Shown here piece by piece: positions 8,870-16,175 of a DNA stretch of 64,000 nucleotides. How positions within the stretch are numbered: position 1 is the stretch's first letter; each line of letters begins with the position of its first letter. The position numbers and the translations under genes are program-made. A model generated the notes under the pieces. That model made no database searches and was not told where the DNA came from. It was given only the letters and a program-made list of their open reading frames with translations. This DNA comes from JABDFW01 sp035550215 (GTDB lineage Bacteria > Bacteroidota > Bacteroidia > Chitinophagales > Chitinophagaceae), in assembly GCA_035550215.1 (NCBI GenBank), contig DASZPM010000019.1, positions 51,129 through 115,128 on the forward strand. The letters run 5' to 3'.

Positions 8870-9667
8870 TTAAAACCTTACCGCAAAGTGCTGTTTTACT
8901 TTTTGCTCCTTCCGCAAAAACACCAGCCCTATAAAAAACAGGTCAATGGTTAGTGTTACGCGCCCATGCTGCTGAATAACTTCCCACGCTTCTTCCATTT
9001 CGGCGCTCCAGTGTATGTCATCAAAAACCAGTATGGTGTCATCACCGCTTTTTTGCAGTAACTGTTCAAAATATTGCAGGGTAGGTTGTTTACGGTGGTT
9101 GCCGTCAACAAAGGCCAGCCCAACCTGTGGAATATTTTGCAGCACGCCCGGCAGGGTGTCATCAAAATTGCCTTCGGTTACTGTTATATTGTTCAGCCCC
9201 AGCGCGGCAAAGTTTTTACGGGCAACCGCAGCAACCTGTGTGGCGCCCTCCATGGTTATCACTTGTCCGCCGGGCTTTGCGCTTGCCATATACGCTGTGG
9301 TGATACCTAATGAAGTACCCAGCTCAACAATAGTAACAGGCTGGTAATAGTTAACCAGCCTGGAAAACAACTGGCTGAATTTTTTTTGCTTGAGCGCCGA
9401 CTTTGCAATAGATGATACTGTACGATGAATATTTGAATTAACCCTTGAACCCGCGCCGAAATCTTCTATGGTAAGCAGCGTATCGTCCTGTTTCAGCCGG
9501 GCCCGCAGTGCTTCAATATTTTTAAAGGGCGGATATACCCGCTTGTCGTTAAGTACCCTGGTGATAAACTCAAATACAAATGGTGAGTGCACCCCGTGAC
9601 CTTTGCCGTTATAGGCGTTTATATAATATTGAAAATATTTTTTTGCGGCCTGGAATTTAGAATACAC
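8870..9667 (-). CDS. class I SAM-dependent methyltransferase (O-methyltransferase-like)
   Basis: 265 residues. The Rossmann SAM-binding motif I is IVELGTSLGITTAYMA, followed by an acidic strand end (VITMEGA), and motif LAFVDGNHRKQPT resembles the DxxH/N metal and substrate loop of catechol O-methyltransferase-like enzymes. The N-terminal 60 residues (YYINAYNGKGHGVHSPFVFEF) are a conserved Bacteroidota feature without a known role. Substrate unknown. A TAAATTTG -7-like box on the minus strand at 9699-9706, inside the end of folA, could give it its own promoter; otherwise it could follow thyA and folA on one transcript. Confidence 0.75.
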   Translation of the reverse strand: MYSKFQAAKKYFQYYINAYNGKGHGVHSPFVFEFITRVLNDKRVYPPFKNIEALRARLKQDDTLLTIEDFGAGSRVNSNIHRTVSSIAKSALKQKKFSQLFSRLVNYYQPVTIVELGTSLGITTAYMASAKPGGQVITMEGATQVAAVARKNFAALGLNNITVTEGNFDDTLPGVLQNIPQVGLAFVDGNHRKQPTLQYFEQLLQKSGDDTILVFDDIHWSAEMEEAWEVIQQHGRVTLTIDLFFIGLVFLRKEQKVKQHFAVRF

Positions 9668-9703
9668 CCTATGATGGATAATTAATGATTAGCAATGACA
9701 AAT

Positions 9704-10201
9704 TTATTTTCTTTCCCACACCTCGAAACTATACGGGTATTGGTGCTTTTCATCCGCGGGAAAATCCCGGTTTGAAACAAGCTTCCACTTTTTTTCTTCA
9801 ATCTCCGGGAAGAATGCATCAGCCTCTTCAAAAAAAGCATGCACGCGCGTTAAATAAATCCTGTCCGCCTTTGGCATAGCCTCTTCATAAATTTGCGCGC
9901 CGCCCAGCACCATCAGTTCTTTATAATCGTTTTCAGCCGTAAAAAAAAGCGCGTCCTTTAAGCTGTTTACCACCACAATACCCGGCGCCTCGAAATCTTT
10001 CTGCCGCGTGATGATGATGTTTACGCGGCCTTTTAACGGCTTGCTGTCAACAGATTCAAATGTTTTGCGCCCCATAACTACCGGCATGCCCCAGGTGAGG
10101 TTCTTCAGAAACTTCAGGTCATTCGGCAAATACCACAGCAGTTTATTTTGTTTGCCAATGGCATTATTTTCAGAAGCAGCAACTACCAGCGATACAAGCA
10201 T
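9704..10201 (-). CDS. folA: dihydrofolate reductase
   Basis: Reduces dihydrofolate to tetrahydrofolate with NADPH. 165 residues, standard chromosomal DHFR size. Diagnostic blocks: AASENNAIGKQNKLLWYLPNDL with the substrate-binding acid Asp28, VVMGRKTFES and the NADPH loop LMVLGGAQIYEEAMP. It follows thyA by about 60 bases in the same direction. That pairing makes metabolic sense: thymidylate synthase turns methylene-THF into dihydrofolate, which this enzyme recycles. Confidence 0.96.
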   Translation of the reverse strand: MLVSLVVAASENNAIGKQNKLLWYLPNDLKFLKNLTWGMPVVMGRKTFESVDSKPLKGRVNIIITRQKDFEAPGIVVVNSLKDALFFTAENDYKELMVLGGAQIYEEAMPKADRIYLTRVHAFFEEADAFFPEIEEKKWKLVSNRDFPADEKHQYPYSFEVWERK

Positions 10202-10260
10202 ACAATTACAGGTTGCAGATTTTAGATTGCAGGGTTTATTAACGGCCCACTCTTCACTTT

Positions 10261-11055
10261 TTATACCGCCACAGGCGCTTTTATGGCCGGGTGATATTGA
10301 TAATTTTCCAGCGTAAAATCCTCAAACGTAAAGCTAAAAATATCCTTCACTACAGGGTTAATACGCATTGTTGGCAGCGGGTACGGCGTGCGCGATAACT
10401 GCAGCTTAGCCTGCTCAATATGGTTATTGTACAGGTGCACATCGCCAAAGGTATGGATGAACTCACCCGCCTGCAACCCGCACACCTGCGCCATCATCAT
10501 AGTTAACAAAGCATAAGATGCAATGTTGAAAGGCACGCCCAAAAACACATCAGCGCTGCGCTGGTACAACTGGCAGCTAAGTTTACCTTCCGCCACATAA
10601 AACTGGAACAGCGCATGGCAGGGCATCAGCGCCATATCCGGCAATTCTGCCACATTCCAGGCGCTTACAATTATCCGCCGGCTGTCGGGGTTGTTTTTAA
10701 TTTGTTTAACAGCATCGCTAATTTGGTCAATGGTTTTACCATCCGCCCCCTGCCAGCTACGCCACTGCTTGCCGTACACCGGGCCAAGCTCCCCGTTTTC
10801 ATCTGCCCATTCGTCCCAAATGCTTACCCCGTGTTCTTTCAGGTAGGCAATATTGGTGTCGCCACGCAAAAACCACAGCAACTCGTATACAATGCTTTTA
10901 AGGTGCAACCTTTTGGTGGTAACCATGGGGAAGCCATCCTGCAGGTTAAACCGCATCTGGTAACCAAAGCAACTGGTGGTGCCGGTACCTGTACGGTCTG
11001 TTTTGCTAACGCCGCTATCGAAAATATGCTGTAATAACTGTTTATACTGTTGCAT
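10261..11055 (-). CDS. thyA: thymidylate synthase
   Basis: Methylates dUMP to dTMP using methylene-tetrahydrofolate. The 264-residue length equals the E. coli enzyme, and the catalytic cysteine falls at the same position, Cys146 in LMPCHALFQFYV. The phosphate-binding arginine block RRIIVSAWN and QRSADVFLGVPFNIASYA (dUMP and folate contacts) are intact. First gene of a thyA-folA pair, possibly extended by the methyltransferase downstream. Confidence 0.97.
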   Translation of the reverse strand: MQQYKQLLQHIFDSGVSKTDRTGTGTTSCFGYQMRFNLQDGFPMVTTKRLHLKSIVYELLWFLRGDTNIAYLKEHGVSIWDEWADENGELGPVYGKQWRSWQGADGKTIDQISDAVKQIKNNPDSRRIIVSAWNVAELPDMALMPCHALFQFYVAEGKLSCQLYQRSADVFLGVPFNIASYALLTMMMAQVCGLQAGEFIHTFGDVHLYNNHIEQAKLQLSRTPYPLPTMRINPVVKDIFSFTFEDFTLENYQYHPAIKAPVAV

Positions 11056-11127
11056 GCCTGCAAGTTAATTATGTATGTCCCACGATTTTCGTGGATTTTA
11101 ATATTGTGAGGAAGATGTTGACAGGTG

Positions 11128-11490
11128 TCATGCCTCCTCAATTACCAATTCTTCATTTTCACCCGGTTTGTCCTGATGGCTGAATGGTTCTATTATGTAC
11201 TGGTAAATGTGTTGTTCTTCTTCTTTTACTATTTTCAACCTCGCTTCCTCTAGTGTCACTTCCCCCAGTAAATAATGTGCAAAAACCTTATCCTCTCCTT
11301 CAAATATTTTTTGAATCTCAAATGCATGTACCGCCAAAACGCGGCACTTTACTTTCCATTTTAACCCCGATATTTTAGAAATGAGTATTGTTCCAGGTCT
11401 AAGACCCACCTGTTGGTGCTTCAAAAAAAATATCATCCCGAAACCTGTAACTTTAAATGCGCTCTTCACAACAGCTACAGGCATGTTCAT
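11128..11490 (-). CDS. hypothetical protein, possible translation-factor-like beta-barrel
   Basis: 120 residues, no signal peptide or membrane segment. The N-terminal half (SAFKVTGFGMIFFLKHQ followed by GLRPGTILIS and WKVKCRVL) has the look of the small beta-barrel seen in EF-Tu domain 2 (pattern F-x-ITGRG-x-V, then LRPGD), but the match is only by eye. The C-terminal half is very acidic with a Glu-rich tail. A second in-frame ATG lies two codons in. It lies between thyA and the proline dehydrogenase gene on the same strand. Function unknown. Confidence 0.55.
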   Translation of the reverse strand: MNMPVAVVKSAFKVTGFGMIFFLKHQQVGLRPGTILISKISGLKWKVKCRVLAVHAFEIQKIFEGEDKVFAHYLLGEVTLEEARLKIVKEEEQHIYQYIIEPFSHQDKPGENEELVIEEA

Positions 11491-11513
11491 ATAAAATTTG
11501 TTGCGCTCACAAC

Positions 11514-12755
11514 CTACGCCCCCTTCTTCGCTTTTTTCCTCCGCTCCAGTTCCTTGTTTATCAGTATCAGTTCTCTACCCGTCTGGCCGCTTACACTGCT
11601 GTTTTCCTGTGCGCGGCGCATAAGGTAAGGTATTACCTCGCGTATCGGCCCAAAGGGCAGGTATTTGCTTACCGAATAGCCCGCCTTTGCAAGGTTGAAT
11701 GTTATATTATCGCTCATGCCGTACAACTGGCTAAAATGCACATGCGGGTGGTTATGCGGTATGCCCCTGTTATCCAGCATTTCGGCGGTAAACAGGTTAC
11801 TGTATTCATTGTGGCTGGCCACTATAAAGGCAATGGTCTCAATATTATCCACACAGTAGGTAACCGCCGCGTTATAATCGCCATCAGTAAAACTCTTGTT
11901 TTGCTGTATGGGCGACTGGTAGTTCATCAACTGCGCCCTGTCACGCTCTTTTTCCATATAGGCGCCGCGCACCAGCTTAACGCCAAGGTAAAATTCCTGG
12001 CTGCGGGCTATCTGGTGGCTCATTTTCAAAAACTTCAGGCGGTCGTGGCGGTATAGTTGTATGGTGTTGTACACTATGGCCTTCTCCTTGTTAAATACCT
12101 CCATCATCTCCATCACCAGCCTGTCAACCGGGTCTTGTATCCAGCTTTCTTCGGCGTCAACCAGTACGCCTATGCCTTTTTCGGCGGCAGCCTCGCAAAT
12201 GCGGTACATACGCTCGCGTACCCTGTCCCATTCGTCCACCTCCTCCTCGTGGTCGTGAATACCGCTGCGCAGGCGCGGCGCGTCATTAAGCGTGTGCAGC
12301 AGCCCAAACCTTGCCAGCCCGGTAACCTTTACGCTTATAAACGGTATATTCGGCTGTGTTGCCGCGTAATTAATAACCTTAATAAATTCATCGGCGGCGT
12401 GCTCAAAATTGGCTTCGCCTTCTTTGCCCTCCACACCATAGTCTAATATAACCTGTACGTTATAGCGGCTAAGTAATTCCGCCGTGTCTTTGGTTTTTTC
12501 CAGCGTTTCGCCACCCACAAACTGTTTAAAAATGGTAGCCCGTATTATGCCGTGTATCGGCAACCCGGTTTTCATTAAAAACGGTGTAAGGCGTGTACCT
12601 ACGGCCACAAACCACGAAAAATCCATGGTTTTAAACAGCCAGCGGGCGCTTTTTAATTCCTTATCTGATTTGTAGGCAAACGCGACTTCAGTGTTATCAA
12701 ACGACAATTCCATATTAAGCAACTTTCCAACTGCGAATATCGGTTGTGTACTCAT
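11514..12755 (-). CDS. proline dehydrogenase family protein
   Basis: FAD-dependent oxidation of proline to pyrroline-5-carboxylate, first step of proline use as carbon and nitrogen source. From the ATG at 12755 the protein is 413 residues, typical of the monofunctional Bacteroidota form. Visible PRODH blocks: DVILDYGVEG-like strand, FISVKVTGL with the catalytic-barrel lysine, VLVDAEESWIQ, YNTIQLYRHD, LGVKLVRGAYMEKER, the VASHNEYS loop, and C-terminal FGQLYGM-like FSQLYGMSD and YLPFGPIREVIPYLMRRAQEN, which carries the substrate-binding YLxRRxxEN signature. The frame stays open for 115 more codons upstream, but that part is low-complexity and not conserved in type. No P5C dehydrogenase gene is nearby. 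Confidence 0.92.
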   Translation of the reverse strand: MSTQPIFAVGKLLNMELSFDNTEVAFAYKSDKELKSARWLFKTMDFSWFVAVGTRLTPFLMKTGLPIHGIIRATIFKQFVGGETLEKTKDTAELLSRYNVQVILDYGVEGKEGEANFEHAADEFIKVINYAATQPNIPFISVKVTGLARFGLLHTLNDAPRLRSGIHDHEEEVDEWDRVRERMYRICEAAAEKGIGVLVDAEESWIQDPVDRLVMEMMEVFNKEKAIVYNTIQLYRHDRLKFLKMSHQIARSQEFYLGVKLVRGAYMEKERDRAQLMNYQSPIQQNKSFTDGDYNAAVTYCVDNIETIAFIVASHNEYSNLFTAEMLDNRGIPHNHPHVHFSQLYGMSDNITFNLAKAGYSVSKYLPFGPIREVIPYLMRRAQENSSVSGQTGRELILINKELERRKKAKKGA

Positions 12756-13154
12756 AAGTAAAAAAACGTTTTTAGCAGGTAGTGTTAATAACGCTGTAAT
12801 ACGCCATAACACGCAGGTAACCAGGTTAAAAGGCCGCCCTGCGGGAGGAAAAACCAGTAGAAAAGGAGGACGAGGGAGGAATACAAAAACAACTAAAATA
12901 TTGATTATCAAATAAATATAACAAAAATTAATAAACTTCTTAAAAAATTCACCCTTGTTTTGATGGCTTATGCGCGCCCTTTTGCCGCGCTTGGTATTGT
13001 GTTCGCTTACCTGTGTATCCATCGCTGCTGCTTTACTATATATAGCAAAAAGGGCAAAGTGTCCGGTGAAATTTTTGGGGCGCAGCACGAAACTCAGCAT
13101 GTCCCATAAATCGCTTAATTTACCGTCCTGAACCTTTTTTCATTTCAACCTTAT
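12756..13154. other. gene-free stretch upstream of proline dehydrogenase
   Basis: About 400 bases between divergent genes. It holds a purine-rich tract on the plus strand near 12838-12880 and AT-rich DNA near 12895-12950, which probably includes the promoters of both flanking genes. No tRNA, terminator or recognisable riboswitch was seen. The minus strand is open in the proline dehydrogenase frame, but the peptide looks non-coding. Confidence 0.5.
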
Positions 13155-13841
13155 ATGAAAAAACTTTTTGTCTTGCTCCTGTCTTTTATTTCCTGTTATT
13201 CTGTATGGGCACAGTTAGCCGTGGTGAATGATTCTGCTGGATTTGTTGCCGTAAGGGAAAACGTAGACGCAAAATCAAAAATAACAGACACGCTGCATAA
13301 TGGAAGGGTTGTATTAAGTTTTGACGTACACGGGAAATGGTTATTTGCTGACTATAGCAGGCATGGCAAAACCTTATCAGGCCATATACCTGCATTAAGA
13401 GTCACATTTTTTAACAACATGACAAAATTTTCAAAAAGCAGTGTGAATGACTCCACCATCATACTCAGTTTTGACAGCATGAAGATTATTATAGCGACAG
13501 GTAAGTTTGAAAAAAACAAAAGCACAATTCAATACGGGAAAAGGGATGTTTTTGTTAAGTCCATTAACGGGAAGTTTCCGTATGGAACTGACGGCAATTT
13601 ACCGCGCAGGCAATACAAGCTAATTAATGTGCATATAAATGGCAATTCGATTGCCATAGATAAAAATTGCTGGGCTGATTTATTTGAACCTTCGCTGGCA
13701 TTGACCAACGCTTTTATAGATACTTCACGTAAAACAATATACCTGGCTGCACAAAACAGTGATGGTGCGGGCACTTATACCGTAGTATGGGAATTTAAAA
13801 ATGGCCAGTACAGCAACAGGGAAGTGTTTCTTGCGGAATAG
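13155..13841 (+). CDS. secreted protein with N-terminal SH3-like domain
   Basis: 228 residues with a signal peptide (basic MKK start, hydrophobic core, cleavage after VWA near residue 19). Residues about 23-75 (AVRENVDAKSKITDTLHNG, then GKWLFADY) match the pattern of bacterial SH3 domains, in which two short strands flank VR-x-x-x-x-x-S-K-I and a trailing W-x-x-V/A-x-Y. The remainder is beta-rich with no recognised family; it ends in a segment that could bind a small ligand (AQNSDGAGTYTVVWEF). Likely periplasmic or surface-exposed. Single gene between two divergent neighbours. Function unknown. Confidence 0.65.
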   Translation: MKKLFVLLLSFISCYSVWAQLAVVNDSAGFVAVRENVDAKSKITDTLHNGRVVLSFDVHGKWLFADYSRHGKTLSGHIPALRVTFFNNMTKFSKSSVNDSTIILSFDSMKIIIATGKFEKNKSTIQYGKRDVFVKSINGKFPYGTDGNLPRRQYKLINVHINGNSIAIDKNCWADLFEPSLALTNAFIDTSRKTIYLAAQNSDGAGTYTVVWEFKNGQYSNREVFLAE

Positions 13842-13861
13842 TAAAGCGCGAGGCCTAAAAC

Positions 13862-13889
13862 AAAAAAGCCGCTTTTAGACAAAAGCGGC
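13862..13889 (-). terminator. intrinsic terminator, minus-strand orientation
   Basis: GCCGCTTTT at 13868-13876 pairs perfectly with AAAAGCGGC at 13881-13889 around AGAC; the A6 run at 13862-13867 is a U tract when read on the minus strand. It lies just after the plus-strand gene ending at 13841 but faces the wrong way for it. Confidence 0.65.
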
Positions 13890-14003
13890 GTATGCACATG
13901 AGAGAACCCTCATGGACGCTCTCAAAAATGTATAATCAGTTTGTTGAATACCGGGCACGGCTGTATTACAATTTAATGTGGTACAAGCCTCGTTTGGAAG
14001 GGA
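13862..14003 (-). ncRNA. candidate structured small RNA
   Basis: On the minus strand a TATTTTTG box (14008-14015) is followed by about 140 bases without a protein-like frame, ending in a textbook intrinsic terminator: a perfect 9-bp stem (13868-13876 with 13881-13889, four-base loop) and then six U. Between them lie a second strong hairpin at 13959-13989 (7 bp plus a bulge, with inner pairs) and a third at 13897-13914 (CATGAG with CTCATG). No minus-strand gene lies upstream, so the terminator has no other obvious client. Length and layout resemble 6S-like or other small RNAs, but I could not match it to a named family. Inference from structure only. Confidence 0.4.
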
Positions 14004-14007
14004 GTTT

Positions 14008-14015
14008 CAAAAATA
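14008..14015 (-). promoter_or_regulatory. -7 element of the candidate small RNA
   Basis: Minus-strand bases TATTTTTG fit TAnnTTTG. No good -33 box was seen at the expected distance, so this is tentative. Confidence 0.3.
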
Positions 14016-14067
14016 CATATAAAAGTAATTAAATATATTAGTATTTTTAACCCTTAAACCAATAACC

Positions 14068-14325
14068 ATGACTATGAAAATTATCCACCCGCTTATGAAA
14101 ATGGCACTTCCCGTTGTTTTTGCGTGTGCATGTTTGTTGCCGGCTGCCGCACATGCCGGGCATGGCCATAATGACAATGGCAATCACTACGGCAACGGCA
14201 ATGGTAACGGCGGCGGCGGGTCCGTACCCATTAACAGCGGACTTATACTGCTTGGCGTTGCGGGGATAAGCTACGCCGGTTTTAAAATGTACACCAAATA
14301 CAGGAAAACGTCAGCAAAGGCATAA
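14068..14325 (+). CDS. PID-CTERM sorting-domain protein (exosortase substrate)
   Basis: An 85-residue precursor that is nearly all targeting signal. Residues 1-30 form a signal peptide ending in AHA; residues 31-53 are a Gly/Asn/His-rich segment (10 Gly, 6 Asn and 3 His of 23); then VPINSG (PIN at 54-56, a variant of the PID motif), one transmembrane helix (about 57-71) and a basic tail KMYTKYRK. This three-part tail (short motif, helix, positive end) is how exosortase substrates are built, by analogy with PEP-CTERM. The exosortase gene starts 34 bases downstream. After export and cleavage only about two dozen residues would remain. A second ATG two codons in is an alternative start. Role of the product unknown. 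Confidence 0.82.
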   Translation: MTMKIIHPLMKMALPVVFACACLLPAAAHAGHGHNDNGNHYGNGNGNGGGGSVPINSGLILLGVAGISYAGFKMYTKYRKTSAKA

Positions 14326-14359
14326 AGCCTGTTTATTACATAGTTGTTTAATTAAAATT

Positions 14360-14935
14360 ATGGCACTGTCAAAAATATTGGGCCGGCAATCCACCGGGTG
14401 GAATAGTATTCCGCGGCCGCTCCAGGTGTTCCTCCTCCGGGGAGCGTGTATACTGGTGGGCTGGAAATGCCTCTACTGGCTCTGGTTAGGGCCCGCGCAC
14501 CAGCCAGACGGGTTTTTAACTTCTCTTACCGCCAAACTAACGGCATGGGTATTTGGGCTGCTGTCCCCGCAAATGCAGCCGGCAACCGTACCCGGGCACG
14601 ATGTATTGATTACCGCGCTGGTAAACGGTGCGCATACTACCGTAATAAGCGTGGCAGACGCGTGCAATGCGCTGCAATTAATGGTATTATTCGCGGGTTT
14701 TGTTTTTTCCGTTCCCGTGCCCCTGCGCAGGCAACTGCCTTACGTGTTTACAGGGCTGCTTATTATTATTGCCGCCAATGTGCTGCGGTGCCTTGGGTTA
14801 ATATATGTGTATATTGATTTTCCAAACGTGTTCCCTTTTGCGCACCACTACTTTTTTACACTGGCAATTTATCTTATCGTGTTTCTTATCTGGAAACGGT
14901 TAATTAAGGAATGGATGCTGTATGAAAAAAAATAA
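14360..14935 (+). CDS. xrtX: exosortase X
   Basis: Membrane transpeptidase of the exosortase/archaeosortase family, expected to cut substrates carrying PID-CTERM tails after export and pass them to an unknown acceptor. 191 residues with several membrane helices. The conserved catalytic set is visible: Cys102 in VADACNALQL, Arg143 in ANVLRCLGL, and His162 or His163 in AHHYFFTLAI, each at the outer end of a helix as in known exosortases. It lies between its probable substrate gene and the XrtX-associated membrane protein, whose start overlaps its last 14 bases. Activity of this subfamily has, to my knowledge, not been shown biochemically; function is by family. Confidence 0.85.
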   Translation: MALSKILGRQSTGWNSIPRPLQVFLLRGACILVGWKCLYWLWLGPAHQPDGFLTSLTAKLTAWVFGLLSPQMQPATVPGHDVLITALVNGAHTTVISVADACNALQLMVLFAGFVFSVPVPLRRQLPYVFTGLLIIIAANVLRCLGLIYVYIDFPNVFPFAHHYFFTLAIYLIVFLIWKRLIKEWMLYEKK

Positions 14936-15347
14936 ATGGCTGCTTAGCGCCGCCGTAATTGGCCTGTTAATATGCGCGGCACTGCCGCAGTTGATTATTT
15001 ATTACAGGGGGTACTACTATGTAAACAGCGCCCCTGCCCTGCTTAAATATCCTTTAAACGCGGGCTGCTACCTTGGTGTTGCCCTGCTGGGCTACTGGTA
15101 TATTAAACAGCATAATGGCGCGTTTATAGGCACCGTTTGGGGCATTGTGTACATACTGGGCGGTATTTTTATTTTAGCTGAATATGCCTATCATTTCCTG
15201 TACCCCGGCTGGGCAGACCAAACTTATCTTAACACTATGTCGGTGTTTGAGGTGCTGGCAAGCCCGCTGCCTTTCATTATTGCCTGGCTGCTGTTGTATA
15301 TGAAGCGCCTGGCAAGCCAGCCACGGGCCGTTCAAAACAAAGCGTAA
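14922..15347 (+). CDS. XrtX-associated membrane protein
   Basis: 141 residues with four predicted helices (about 7-27, 43-62, 67-87 and 105-126) and a basic C-terminus. The ATG overlaps the end of the exosortase gene by 14 bases, which points to translational coupling. Length, topology and position match the small membrane protein that regularly follows exosortase X in Bacteroidota. No catalytic residues were seen; it may help assembly or acceptor transfer, which is a guess from linkage. Confidence 0.75.
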   Translation: MKKNKWLLSAAVIGLLICAALPQLIIYYRGYYYVNSAPALLKYPLNAGCYLGVALLGYWYIKQHNGAFIGTVWGIVYILGGIFILAEYAYHFLYPGWADQTYLNTMSVFEVLASPLPFIIAWLLLYMKRLASQPRAVQNKA

Positions 15348-15388
15348 TTTTTTACAGTATTTTCCCGCAACGCGTACAGGTTAGCTGC

Positions 15389-16003
15389 TTATTTTGCCGG
15401 TTGCAGGGTTTTGGCAGGTGCCGCTGCTGCAGGATTGAACAGGGGATCGAATATTGCGTTGTTTATACTTTGCAACCCGGCAATAAATATAATGGTAGCC
15501 ACAGCGCCCGCTACCAGTGCCGGAATAACTTTTAGGGATGGCTTTGTTTTTACACTCCACAAAATAATACCGGCTATCAAGATGGCTAGAAAAAGCCAGT
15601 CCAGCGAATGGCCTGAATAGCTGAAGCCTGCGGCTGCCTGCGCATCCTGGAACTCGGTAGCATCATGTCCTCTCCCCTTCAATAAAAAAAGAAACGTGTA
15701 AAGGCCGGGCGAAGCAAGGGTGCCGGCAAATATGGCCGCGTTTGTTTTAGAGGGCTTCCGCACAAACAGCACAGTAGCTGCCAGCCATGCTGCAATGGTA
15801 CCGGCTACTCCTCCCAACGCTATATACTGGTCTAATTTAGGCGTAACATCACTCGTTATATATTCTTTAGCGGGCGTAGGTATTGCTTTAATGCCGTTTA
15901 TCCACGCAACAACACAGTGGCCCAACTCATGCACAAATACTGCAGCCAGCACTGCAAGAAAATAAACACCCCAGTTTTTTATTTTACCGGTATTTATACG
16001 CAT
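15389..16003 (-). CDS. M50-like membrane metalloprotease family protein
   Basis: 204 residues. An HELGH zinc motif sits at residues 25-29 within the first hydrophobic helix, the arrangement of site-2-protease-like (M50) enzymes and their M50B relatives. About five helices follow. The third zinc ligand, usually Asp in an NPDG or DG motif, is not obvious, so it may be a divergent or chaperone-like member. The C-terminus is an Ala/Pro-rich tail. It converges on the exosortase operon with only 41 bases between stop codons; a shared function is possible but unproven. Confidence 0.6.
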   Translation of the reverse strand: MRINTGKIKNWGVYFLAVLAAVFVHELGHCVVAWINGIKAIPTPAKEYITSDVTPKLDQYIALGGVAGTIAAWLAATVLFVRKPSKTNAAIFAGTLASPGLYTFLFLLKGRGHDATEFQDAQAAAGFSYSGHSLDWLFLAILIAGIILWSVKTKPSLKVIPALVAGAVATIIFIAGLQSINNAIFDPLFNPAAAAPAKTLQPAK

Positions 16004-16175
16004 GGGTTTACAATCGTTTTTTAAGGCAGGAATACTAATAAAACTCTATTATAAATGTCTCTTGCTGTATCAGCATAAAGTTACGTTATTCATTGTCCCT
16101 CCGTCAACCATCCATCAAAAATATCTTAACACCCCGTTTCTTTTATTTTACCTTGCCGGATTAAATTAAAGTGAT

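Noticed and set aside
12756..13100. N-terminal extension of proline dehydrogenase
   Set aside because: Low-complexity and unlike the family; the ATG at 12755 gives the normal length.
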